In this document: positions 41,930 through 48,690 of the stretch, one piece after another | Layout: the number at the start of each line of letters is the position of its first letter | Numbering within the stretch: position 1 is the first letter of the stretch | DNA from: Ruminococcaceae bacterium UBA3751 | Lineage (GTDB): Bacteria; Bacillota; Clostridia; Oscillospirales; Acutalibacteraceae | NCBI GenBank assembly: GCA_002371215.1 | Contig: DFGL01000003.1 | Location: 1 to 56,079, forward strand | Direction: 5' to 3' | DNA length: 56,079 bases | Position numbers and translations under genes: made by a program | Notes under the pieces: model-generated | Seen by the model: only the letters and a program-made list of their open reading frames with translations | Told to the model about the DNA's origin: nothing | The model's database searches: none

Positions 41930-42355
41930 ATGGCTCAGAAGGTAGTAGGTTTAATTAAACTTCAGATTCCTGCAGGCAAGGCAACTCCTGCGCCGCCGGT
42001 TGGCCCCGCACTTGGTCAGCACGGTGTAAATATCGTTGCATTTACAAAAGACTTTAATGAAAGAACAAAGAATGACGCAGGTCTCCTTATCCCTGTTGTA
42101 ATCACAGTATATGAGGACCGTTCATTCACGTTTATCACTAAAACACCGCCAGCTGCTGTTCTTATTAAGAAGGCGTGCGGAATTGAAACCGCATCAGGCG
42201 TTCCGAACAAGAATAAGGTTGCAACAATCTCTAAGGCTGATGTACAGAAGATTGCTGAAACAAAGATGCCTGACCTTAACGCTGCTTCTCTTGAAGCTGC
42301 AATGTCAATGATAGCAGGCACAGCTCGCAGCATGGGTATAGTAGTAGAAGACTAA
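41930..42355 (+). CDS. rplK: 50S ribosomal protein L11
   Basis: 141 residues, standard length, beginning AQKVVGLIKLQIPAGKATPAPPVGPALGQ-type L11 N-terminus with the proline-rich hinge PAPPVGPALG. Binds the GTPase-associated centre of 23S rRNA. Ribosome site AGGAGG. Confidence 0.97.
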   Translation: MAQKVVGLIKLQIPAGKATPAPPVGPALGQHGVNIVAFTKDFNERTKNDAGLLIPVVITVYEDRSFTFITKTPPAAVLIKKACGIETASGVPNKNKVATISKADVQKIAETKMPDLNAASLEAAMSMIAGTARSMGIVVED

Positions 42356-42402
42356 TTCCCTTGTGGGAGGAAAAATCCGATTAACCACTGGAGGTATTAA
42401 TA

Positions 42403-43110
42403 ATGAAACACGGAAAGAAATTTACAGATAGCGCAAAGCTCATTGACAGAGCTAATTTATACACAACTAAAGAAGCACTTGACCTTGTAGGCCAGACCGC
42501 AAAGGCTAAGTTTGATGAAACCGTAGAGGTTCACGTTCGTCTCGGCGTTGACTCACGTCACGCAGACCAGCAGGTTAGAGGCGCCGTTGTTCTTCCTAAC
42601 GGAACAGGTAAGGACGTAAGAGTTGCAGTATTCGCAAAGGGCGACCTTGCAAAGGCTGCTGAAGAGGCAGGCGCTGACATCGTTGGCGATGCAGACCTCG
42701 TTCAGAAGATTCAGGGCGGCTGGATGGAATTCGACGTTGCAGTTGCTTCTCCCGATATGATGGGCTTCGTTGGTAGACTTGGTAAAATCCTCGGTCCCCG
42801 CGGACTTATGCCGTCACCTAAAGCAGGCACAGTAACTCCTAACGTTGCTCAGGCTGTTAAGGAAGCTAAGGCAGGTAAGATTGAATACCGTCTTGATAAG
42901 ACAAATATCATTCACTGCCCCATCGGTAAGGTAAGCTTCGGTACGGATAAGCTCATGGAAAACTTCAACGCTCTCCTTGACGCTATTATTAAGGCTAAGC
43001 CTGAAGCAGCAAAGGGCCAGTACATCAAGTCCTGCGCAGTTGCTTCAACAATGGGCCCCGGAATCAGAATTAACCCGAACAAGGTTGGTTCCGCTGCATC
43101 AGCTGAATAA
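42403..43110 (+). CDS. rplA: 50S ribosomal protein L1
   Basis: 235 residues, with the L1 signature region LGPRGLMPSPKAGTVT and the two-domain layout. Forms the L1 stalk and probably represses its own operon. A second transcription unit for rplJ starts downstream. Confidence 0.97.
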   Translation: MKHGKKFTDSAKLIDRANLYTTKEALDLVGQTAKAKFDETVEVHVRLGVDSRHADQQVRGAVVLPNGTGKDVRVAVFAKGDLAKAAEEAGADIVGDADLVQKIQGGWMEFDVAVASPDMMGFVGRLGKILGPRGLMPSPKAGTVTPNVAQAVKEAKAGKIEYRLDKTNIIHCPIGKVSFGTDKLMENFNALLDAIIKAKPEAAKGQYIKSCAVASTMGPGIRINPNKVGSAASAE

Positions 43111-43137
43111 TATAATAGGTATATATTAAAATAAGTA

Positions 43138-43166
43138 TTGACAAAGTAATTGCTTTGTTATATAAT
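43138..43166 (+). promoter_or_regulatory. rplJ-rplL promoter
   Basis: TTGACA (43138-43143), 17-base spacer, TATAAT (43161-43166). Confidence 0.85.
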
Positions 43167-43174
43167 ACTATCGC

Positions 43175-43232
43175 TGTTCAACCAAAGACAGCAGGTGTCC
43201 TGTGGACGTAAGCTTAGCGCCTGCCGAGGAAT
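43175..43232 (+). ncRNA. Ribosomal protein L10 leader
   Basis: The elements ACCAAAGACAGCAGGTG and CGCCTGCCGAGGA, with the connecting hairpin GTCC/GGAC and CTTAGCG, match the L10(L12)4 mRNA-binding leader known in Bacillus and other Firmicutes. L10-L12 binding represses rplJ-rplL. Confidence 0.85.
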
Positions 43233-43258
43233 GAGCATTATGTTATTTATGTAATGTT

Positions 43259-43295
43259 GTGCATTCCCATGCCTTTGGGAATGCACTTATCTTAT
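43259..43295 (+). terminator. Attenuator hairpin in the rplJ leader
   Basis: Perfect 10-bp stem GTGCATTCCC / GGGAATGCAC with an 8-base loop, followed by TTATCTTAT. It lies between the L10-binding element and the rplJ ribosome site, where an attenuator is expected. Confidence 0.65.
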
Positions 43296-43370
43296 ATATG
43301 GGCATTTACCCGTTTGGGCGAACAGCTCAAGCCCTGAGAAATCAGGCAAATAATTATGGAGGTAAGCTAA

Positions 43371-44048
43371 ATGCCAAGTACAGTAGTTCTTGAAAAGAAA
43401 AAGGCACAGGTTGCTGCCCTTTCAGACAGAATTAAGAATTCCTGCGCAGGTATAGTTGTTGACTATAAGGGCATTAACGTTGAGGACGACACAAAGCTCA
43501 GAAAAGAGCTCCGTGAAGCAGGCGTTAATTATACAGTAGTTAAGAATTCTATCCTCGCCCGTGCAGCTGAAGCTATCGGAATGGAACTTGAAGGCTCTGT
43601 TGTAGAGGGAACAACCGCAATCGCAACAAGTGATGAGGATTACGTAGCAGCAGCTCGTATTCTCAACAAGTATGCGGAAGGTCATGATAACTTTACTATT
43701 AAGACAGGTTATCTCGACGGCGAAATTATTGACAACGCAAAGATTGTTTCTCTTGCTAAATTACCGTCAAGAGAAGTTCTCCTTGCAACGGTTTGCAGCG
43801 TATTCAGCGCACCTATCGCAGCATTTGCCCGCGGAGTTCAGGCTATCGTTGATAAGGGCGGAGTTGAGGCTTGCGTAGCAGACGCAGCTCCCGCTGAAGA
43901 AGCTCCGGCAGCTGAAGAGGCTCCTGCAGAAGAGGCAAAGGCTGAGGCTCCCGCAGAGGAGACAGCTCCCGTAGAGGAAGCAAAGGCTGAAGCACCCGCA
44001 GAGGAAGCTCCTGCAACCGAAACACCTGCTGAAGAAGCAGCAGAATAA
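43371..44048 (+). CDS. rplJ: 50S ribosomal protein L10 with long acidic tail
   Basis: 225 residues. The first about 168 are a normal L10 (VVDYKGINVEDDTKLRKELREAG-type start, VVKNSILARAAE). The last about 57 residues are an Ala/Glu/Pro repeat tail built from EEAPA and EAKAEAPAEE units, absent from ordinary L10. L10 anchors L7/L12 dimers through its C-terminal helix, which lies just before the tail. Confidence 0.95.
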   Translation: MPSTVVLEKKKAQVAALSDRIKNSCAGIVVDYKGINVEDDTKLRKELREAGVNYTVVKNSILARAAEAIGMELEGSVVEGTTAIATSDEDYVAAARILNKYAEGHDNFTIKTGYLDGEIIDNAKIVSLAKLPSREVLLATVCSVFSAPIAAFARGVQAIVDKGGVEACVADAAPAEEAPAAEEAPAEEAKAEAPAEETAPVEEAKAEAPAEEAPATETPAEEAAE

Positions 44049-44086
44049 TTAATTTAACTAAAATCTATTTTACGGAGGAATTAAAA

Positions 44087-44464
44087 ATGGCAGCAGAAAA
44101 CATTAATGCAATTATTGACCAGCTTAAGACTCTCACAGTTCTCGAGCTCTCAGAGCTTGTTAAAGCAGTAGAAGAAGAATTCGGCGTAAGCGCTGCAGCA
44201 GCAGTAGCAGTAGCAGCTCCCGCAGAGGGCGGCGCAGCAGCAGCTGAAGAGAAGAGCGATTTCGATGTAATCCTTACATCAGCAGGCGCTCAGAAGATCG
44301 CAGTTATCAAGGCTGTTCGTGAGGCTACAGGCCTTGGCCTTAAGGAAGCAAAGGCTGTTGTAGACGGCGCTCCTGCTCCTGTTAAGGAAGGCGTTCCCGC
44401 AGCTGACGCTGAAGAACTCAAGGCTAAGCTTGAGGCAGCAGGCGCAACTGTTGAGCTTAAGTAA
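44087..44464 (+). CDS. rplL: 50S ribosomal protein L7/L12
   Basis: 125 residues: N-terminal dimerisation helices, an Ala-rich hinge (about 35-50) and the C-terminal factor-binding domain with GLGLKEAKAVVDGAPAPVKEG. Standard stalk protein. Confidence 0.97.
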   Translation: MAAENINAIIDQLKTLTVLELSELVKAVEEEFGVSAAAAVAVAAPAEGGAAAAEEKSDFDVILTSAGAQKIAVIKAVREATGLGLKEAKAVVDGAPAPVKEGVPAADAEELKAKLEAAGATVELK

Positions 44465-44485
44465 TTTAACTTTAATCCATAATTA

Positions 44486-44522
44486 AAAAGGCTGTCTTGC
44501 AAAAGCAAGGCAGTCTTTTTTT
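44486..44522 (+). terminator. Terminator of rplJ-rplL
   Basis: Stem GGCTGTCTTGC / GCAAGGCAGTC with AAAA loop and a run of seven T. Confidence 0.88.
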
Positions 44523-44525
44523 GTT

Positions 44526-45896
44526 TTATTTTATTTCTTCAACGGAGAATACCGTCTGTACCTTGTAGCCCTCCATACCGGGGTATAGAACGGATATAAG
44601 CTCCTTTTCCTTTTTCTCGTTAAGATTAAAATCCTCGAGCATAATATATCCGCCGCCCTTTATAGTAAAGGCGTACTTTGGGTTCTCAACGTATTCGGTA
44701 AAGTTCTTGTCCTTATAGTAGCCCTCAACAAGAACGAGCCTGTCTATGTCCTCGGTCAGATATGTTTCGTAATCGGTGAATATGGAGTCCCCCTTATCAA
44801 GGTTCATATATTCATCGTAAATTGCAATGCTCGGTCTGCAAACTCCGATAAAAATAAATATGCTTAATATAACAGCCGCAGCGGTTGCAATATGCGGGAT
44901 TTTTATTCCGTCGTATGTATTAATTAAATCGTAAAACTCAAGCGCTTCCTTTTTGTTCGGGTGTATAAACGGCTCAAGCCTTCTTCTGAACAGTATTGCT
45001 GTAACAACTCCGGGGAAGAGTCCTATAAGCGCGTTAATAAACGGATTTGCAACGGAAACGAAACGCGTAGAATTTATGTAAGTAAGATTAATAATCAGCT
45101 GTGCAATAAAGAATATAAGGCAGAAGGTCAATGACAAGCCTGCTATCAGTATAATAAAGGTTTTATTATCTGATTTTGTATATCTCTCAACAGCAAGAAT
45201 GCTTGCGCAGTCTTCGCTGACTGCCTGATACGGTGCAAACCGCTCCTTCATAAATGCGATAAGCTTTTCCTCGTAGCCTGTTTTTTCCTCGAGCTTTTCG
45301 TATTCCTTCAACGCTTTCTTGTAATTACCTCTTACGTAATCAAGATACGCTTCATTTGAGGTGTATCTCGCCGTAAGAAAGGCTGAATAGTGGGAGAAAA
45401 GGTTTTCTATAAACTGCTCGCGCTCCGCCTTGCCGCTTGGAAAAACGGTTTTGTCAAAGCCGAAAACCCGCTCAATTTCAGACAGCTTTCTTGTTATCAG
45501 CTCTTTGTCTTTCTGCTTTAATGATTTTAATTCCTCGGCTCTGTACTCAACGAAGTCCGTCAAGTAATTAAAGCACGCCCTCATCCTTTTTTCATTTTCA
45601 ATATAGGGGAAGAAATAGCAGTGGTAGTCTAAAATGTCAAGGTAGTCAATAATCTCCTGAATCTCATAAAAATACGGCTTGTCCCTATCGGGAAAAACGC
45701 GGCAGGTAAGCGTGCTGACGGGCTCGCTTTTGCTTCCCTTAGTGTAATAAATAAATTCAAGCTTTTGCTCTCCTGCAGTAACCTGATAGTGTGCGCGGCT
45801 TTTTTCGGTATAAAAGTAATAGTCGTCAGCCCCGCTGCCTTCGGCATAAGCCTTTGCAAGGGTGTTAAGGTACTTAACAAGCTTTTCGGTTTTCAT
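44526..45896 (-). CDS. Membrane protein of unknown function
   Basis: 456 residues. The first about 245 are soluble and mostly helical, rich in charged and aromatic residues, with no recognised motif. Three or four membrane helices follow (about 250-275, 285-305, 340-360), then a soluble C-terminal about 85 residues (about 372-456) that looks beta-rich. The orientation of the large domains is not clear. It has its own promoter and stands divergent from the PnuC-type gene. Not recognised. Confidence 0.75.
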   Translation of the reverse strand: MKTEKLVKYLNTLAKAYAEGSGADDYYFYTEKSRAHYQVTAGEQKLEFIYYTKGSKSEPVSTLTCRVFPDRDKPYFYEIQEIIDYLDILDYHCYFFPYIENEKRMRACFNYLTDFVEYRAEELKSLKQKDKELITRKLSEIERVFGFDKTVFPSGKAEREQFIENLFSHYSAFLTARYTSNEAYLDYVRGNYKKALKEYEKLEEKTGYEEKLIAFMKERFAPYQAVSEDCASILAVERYTKSDNKTFIILIAGLSLTFCLIFFIAQLIINLTYINSTRFVSVANPFINALIGLFPGVVTAILFRRRLEPFIHPNKKEALEFYDLINTYDGIKIPHIATAAAVILSIFIFIGVCRPSIAIYDEYMNLDKGDSIFTDYETYLTEDIDRLVLVEGYYKDKNFTEYVENPKYAFTIKGGGYIMLEDFNLNEKKEKELISVLYPGMEGYKVQTVFSVEEIK

Positions 45897-45914
45897 ATTA
45901 TCACCACCAAGTTA

Positions 45915-45944
45915 ATTATAAATTGAAAGCGCAGCTTTTGTCAA
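45915..45944 (-). promoter_or_regulatory. Promoter of the unknown membrane protein
   Basis: Minus-strand TTGACA (45944-45939), 18-base spacer, TATAAT (45920-45915). Confidence 0.7.
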
Positions 45945-45946
45945 CA

Positions 45947-45975
45947 TTGACATTTAATAATTATTATGATATATT
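45947..45975 (+). promoter_or_regulatory. Promoter of the PnuC-type transporter operon
   Basis: TTGACA (45947-45952), 17-base spacer, TATATT (45970-45975), only a few bases from the divergent promoter. Confidence 0.7.
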
Positions 45976-45981
45976 ATTTTC

Positions 45982-46069
45982 ATAATATGACTGCTACCGA
46001 GTAGTGCTCTCTGAATGCCGTTAGGTCTTTGAAGGCGTTCAGATGGGTGCTTATTTTTTTGGAGGATAT
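45982..46069 (+). promoter_or_regulatory. Structured leader before the PnuC-type transporter gene
   Basis: Contains a small hairpin CTAC/GTAG (45994-46004) and a strong one CTGAATGCC / GGCGTTCAG (46011-46019, 46034-46042) with a 14-base loop, followed by ATGGGTGCTTATTTTTTT and then the ribosome site GGAGG. The hairpin plus T run resembles an attenuator directly ahead of the gene. PnuC-family genes are often riboswitch-controlled, but I cannot match this to a known class. Confidence 0.5.
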
Positions 46070-46759
46070 ATGAGGCATAATCCGTTTAAAAATTTAACAG
46101 GGCACGAGTGGGCGCTTTATATAACGTCTTTTCTCGTTGTGCTCGCTTCGGGCTTCTTTTCGGGCTCTGAAAGCATTTTGAGCACGGTTGCCTCCCTTAT
46201 TGGCGTAACGGCGTTAATCTTCGTTGCCAAGGGAGACGTTTACGGTCAGGTCTTTACTATCGTTTTCAGCGTGCTTTACGGTATAGTCTCGCTGCGTTTC
46301 AAGTATTACGGCGAGCTTATAACCTACGTAGGAATGAGCGCTCCCGCCGCGTTTGTAACGCTTATTTCGTGGCTTAAGCATCCGTACCGCGATACTGACG
46401 AGGTGGAGGTATCTCATCTGACCCCTAAGAAATTAGCAGTCGTTTTACTCCTTTCAACTGCAGTCACCGTTGCGTTTTACTTTATTCTCGGCGCGCTCAA
46501 TACTGCTAATCTTATTGTAAGTACGCTTTCCGTTTTTACTTCCTTTGCCGCCTGCATGCTTCTTATTATGCGTCTTCCGTACTATGCAATTGTTTATTCC
46601 GCGAACGATATTGTTTTGATAGTCCTCTGGGTTTTAGCCTCGGTGAAAGACGTTCAGTATATCCCGATGGTGCTTTGCTTTGTTATGTTCCTCGCTAACG
46701 ATTTATACGGCTTTTATAATTGGCACGTAATGAAAAAACGCCAGCGCGCAAACGGTTGA
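46070..46759 (+). CDS. PnuC family vitamin/nucleoside transporter
   Basis: The start at 46070 is used because GGAGG lies 5 bases upstream; the upstream ATG at 46043 lies within the leader hairpin region. The 229-residue protein has about seven membrane helices, with a TLISWLKHPYRDTDEV-type loop and the Pnu-like end MFLANDLYGFYNWHVMKK. Pnu transporters move NR, thiamine, riboflavin or similar by facilitated diffusion, with trapping by a kinase. A pyridoxal kinase gene follows 41 bases later, suggesting vitamin B6 as substrate; this is context inference. Confidence 0.8.
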   Translation: MRHNPFKNLTGHEWALYITSFLVVLASGFFSGSESILSTVASLIGVTALIFVAKGDVYGQVFTIVFSVLYGIVSLRFKYYGELITYVGMSAPAAFVTLISWLKHPYRDTDEVEVSHLTPKKLAVVLLLSTAVTVAFYFILGALNTANLIVSTLSVFTSFAACMLLIMRLPYYAIVYSANDIVLIVLWVLASVKDVQYIPMVLCFVMFLANDLYGFYNWHVMKKRQRANG

Positions 46760-46800
46760 AAAATCCGCATAAATATGTATAATGGTATTAGGTGATATAA

Positions 46801-47607
46801 ATGAAAAAGATAGCTGTTATCAATGACCTTTCGGGCTTCGGCAAGTGCTCGCTCTCGGCGGCGCTGCCGATTATCAGCGCCCATAAAATACAGTGCTGTC
46901 CGCTGCCTACGGGAATATTCTCAAACCAGACGGGTTATGAAAGCTTCAAAAGCGTGAGTATGACTCCGTATTTAAGGGATTTCACAGCTGAATGGAAAAA
47001 ACTCGGCGTAAGCTTTGACGGTATTCTTACGGGCTTTATCCCGGACAGCGTTCAGGGAGAAATTATTCTTGAATTTATTGATGAATTTAAAAGCGAAAAT
47101 ACGCTTCTCGCCGTAGACCCGATAATGGGCGACGACGGGGAGATATATCCCTGCTACGACGGCGAAAGCATTGCAGCGGTAAAGGCGCTCGCCGAAAAGG
47201 CGGATTTGATTACTCCTAACGTTACCGAGCTTGCGCTGCTTTGCGGCGACAGTGCCGGCGCTTCTTATTCTGTAAAGGATATAGAAACAAAGTGTAAAAC
47301 CCTAGGCAATAAATACATCGTTGTAACAGGCATAGAGCTTGAAAACGGGCTCCTCGGAAACGCAGTTTATGACGGCGAGCGTTTTGAAATCGTAAAGGCA
47401 AAAAAGCTCGGGCTTCATTTTTCGGGAACGGGGGATATATTCTCCGCTTTTGTTACAAGCGAGTGCGTAAACGCAACGGATATTTTTACCGCAGTACAAA
47501 AAGCGTCTGCATTTATTGAAAAAGCAATTGAACTTACGGACTGCGATAAAAGTCTTCATTATAATGCCGACGGAATTGACTTTGAACAATTAATATGCTT
47601 TGTATAA
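46801..47607 (+). CDS. pdxK: Pyridoxal/pyridoxine kinase
   Basis: Ribokinase-fold enzyme of 268 residues that phosphorylates B6 vitamers to PLP precursors. N-terminus INDLSGFGKCSLSAALPIISA is typical of PdxY/PdxK. The catalytic base is Asp212 in FSGTGDIFSA, and TPNVTELALL is the ribokinase-family segment. The 3' end at 47607 is followed by the small RNA region; no terminator is obvious. Confidence 0.9.
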   Translation: MKKIAVINDLSGFGKCSLSAALPIISAHKIQCCPLPTGIFSNQTGYESFKSVSMTPYLRDFTAEWKKLGVSFDGILTGFIPDSVQGEIILEFIDEFKSENTLLAVDPIMGDDGEIYPCYDGESIAAVKALAEKADLITPNVTELALLCGDSAGASYSVKDIETKCKTLGNKYIVVTGIELENGLLGNAVYDGERFEIVKAKKLGLHFSGTGDIFSAFVTSECVNATDIFTAVQKASAFIEKAIELTDCDKSLHYNADGIDFEQLICFV

Positions 47608-47687
47608 AATAGACCATTATAAAATTCAAAAAGTGTAAAAATATTCAAAAATTTAGTAAATTTGCTACAAAATCTTTGCTTTTTTGC

Positions 47688-47716
47688 TTGACATATTGTC
47701 TAATTTTGAATATAAT
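47688..47716 (+). promoter_or_regulatory. Promoter of the orphan small RNA
   Basis: TTGACA (47688-47693), 17-base spacer, TATAAT (47711-47716): a consensus promoter with no reading frame after it. The rest of 47608-47687 is A/T-rich and shows nothing further. Confidence 0.85.
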
Positions 47717-47722
47717 GAATAC

Positions 47723-47832
47723 ACACTTAATGCGGAGCCGCAACCGCATTAAGTAACCTGTCCTCCTATAGTTTGTTATAGACAGAGAGGGGAAAGACCG
47801 TGTGTTATACGCGGTCTTTCTTCTTTATTATT
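47723..47832 (+). ncRNA. Free-standing small RNA of about 110 bases, unknown class
   Basis: It has three hairpins. The first has a perfect 10-bp stem, CTTAATGCGG / CCGCATTAAG (47726-47735, 47744-47753). The second is bulged: CTGT then CTATA pairs with TATAGACAG (47758-47785), leaving CCTC bulged within a TCCTCC stretch. The third is a terminator: AAAGACCGTGT / ACGCGGTCTTT (47793-47819) followed by CTTCTTTATT. The TCCTCC run is complementary to ribosome sites, so a base-pairing regulator is possible. It lacks hallmarks of SRP RNA, 6S RNA, tmRNA or RNase P. No open frame with a ribosome site lies inside. Confidence 0.75.
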
Positions 47833-47869
47833 GTGTGTACAATTATTTGTGCACATATTTTTTACACCC

Positions 47870-47898
47870 TTGACATAGAACATATGTTCTACTAAAAT
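47870..47898 (+). promoter_or_regulatory. LexA-controlled promoter
   Basis: TTGACA (47870-47875), 17-base spacer, TAAAAT (47893-47898). The spacer holds the perfect palindrome AGAACATATGTTCT (47877-47890), which fits the Gram-positive LexA box GAACN4GTTC. A repressor there would fully block the promoter, so the cassette downstream is predicted to be SOS-induced. Confidence 0.82.
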
Positions 47899-47954
47899 AA
47901 TAATCAGACTGAAACCACTCATCAGTCCGGATTATTATGAAAGAAGGGCAGAAG

Positions 47955-48164
47955 ATGACAATTGATGAATTGGCTCGTGAATACGAGGCTCAGTATAACG
48001 TGCTCAGCGCCAAGATGGACGCAATCAAACCCCTGCTTTGCGTATACAGCGGCAAAGAGCTCTATATTCTGAGAAGAAAACTAAGAATTTATTACGATAT
48101 GGCTTGTGAATGCAGAAGAACGGCGTCACTGCTCAGGGGATATTATGAGGAGGAAGCAGTTTGA
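47955..48164 (+). CDS. Small helical protein, first gene of the SOS cassette
   Basis: 69 residues from the ATG at 47955 (GAAGGGC upstream); an ATG at 47937 would add six residues but sits directly against a hairpin (GACTG/CAGTC) at the mRNA 5' end. The sequence MTIDELAREYEAQYNVLSAKM is a charged helix, then LRRKLRIYYDMACECRRTA is another; overall coiled-coil-like with two cysteines in ACEC. Not recognised; similar small proteins precede sigma-like proteins in clostridial mobile elements as far as I recall. Overlaps the next gene by 4 bases. Confidence 0.7.
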   Translation: MTIDELAREYEAQYNVLSAKMDAIKPLLCVYSGKELYILRRKLRIYYDMACECRRTASLLRGYYEEEAV

Positions 48165-48496
48165 TTGATTACGTGGAGGACTACTACTATGAAATCGGCT
48201 CCGTCCCCTCAGGAGGCGCGGATTTCGATTGCGCAAGAAGAAAGGCGGTATCACTGATTCTTCCTTTTATTCTTAAGGAGGAGCTGAGCGAGCGGCAGTA
48301 TATTTGCCTGAAGTATAAGTACGAACTCGGAAAAAGTCAGGAGGAAATCGCTGAGATTCTCAAACTCTCTCAGCCCACCGTTTCCCGCCATATTTCAAGC
48401 GGGAAGAAGGCTGTGAATAACAAGCTTAAGTATTGCAATGCCGCAGTGACCGCCGCCCTTAATGAATACGAAAGGCTTGAGCGGTCCTGCGTATAG
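48161..48496 (+). CDS. Sigma-70 region 4-like HTH protein, second gene of the SOS cassette
   Basis: 111 residues from a TTG start overlapping the previous stop (TTGA), with GAGGAGG 8 bases upstream. The C-terminal half LSERQYICLKYKYELGKSQEEIAEILKLSQPTVSRHISSGKK is a sigma-70 region 4-type helix-turn-helix; there is no region 2, so it is not a complete sigma factor. Such proteins are frequent as late or transfer regulators in clostridial phages and conjugative elements. Here there is no phage gene around it, so its targets must lie elsewhere or it is a remnant. Confidence 0.8.
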   Translation: MIDYVEDYYYEIGSVPSGGADFDCARRKAVSLILPFILKEELSERQYICLKYKYELGKSQEEIAEILKLSQPTVSRHISSGKKAVNNKLKYCNAAVTAALNEYERLERSCV

Positions 48497-48510
48497 CAAC
48501 AGACTGACCT

Positions 48511-48570
48511 TGCGGAGCTGTTCTGAGGGATAAATCCACTCCGCAGCCTTGCGCCTGTAATTTTATCCCT
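48511..48570 (+). other. Pseudoknot-like sequence after the SOS cassette
   Basis: TGCGGAG (48511-48517) pairs exactly with CTCCGCA (48539-48545), and AGGGATAAA (48526-48534) pairs exactly with TTTATCCCT (48562-48570). The two stems interleave (a-b-a'-b') with connecting stretches of 8, 4 and 16 bases, a feasible H-type pseudoknot. It lies 14 bases after the sigma-like gene's stop and before the terminator, so it would be in the 3' untranslated region. Confidence 0.55.
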
Positions 48571-48585
48571 AAATCATACTATAGT

Positions 48586-48618
48586 ATCGGCACTTTATTT
48601 GTGCCGATATTTTTTATT
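48586..48618 (+). terminator. Terminator of the SOS cassette
   Basis: Perfect 8-bp stem ATCGGCAC / GTGCCGAT with a 7-base loop, followed by ATTTTTTATTT. Confidence 0.88.
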
Positions 48619-48624
48619 TAATTA

Positions 48625-48653
48625 TTGCAATAATTTTTACTCTATGATAAAAT
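48625..48653 (+). promoter_or_regulatory. iol operon promoter
   Basis: TTGCAA (48625-48630), 17-base spacer, TAAAAT (48648-48653). Transcription should start near 48660, which rules out the GTG at 48658 as the iolG start. Confidence 0.65.
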
Positions 48654-48690
48654 AACTGTGACTATATTTGCGAAAGGCAAGGTAAAAAGT

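Noticed and set aside
47723..47832. SRP RNA, 6S RNA or preQ1 riboswitch
   Set aside because: None of the defining sequences (SRP GGAAG tetraloop region, 6S open-complex bubble, preQ1 A-rich pseudoknot) is present, and no gene follows the terminator closely enough for a riboswitch.
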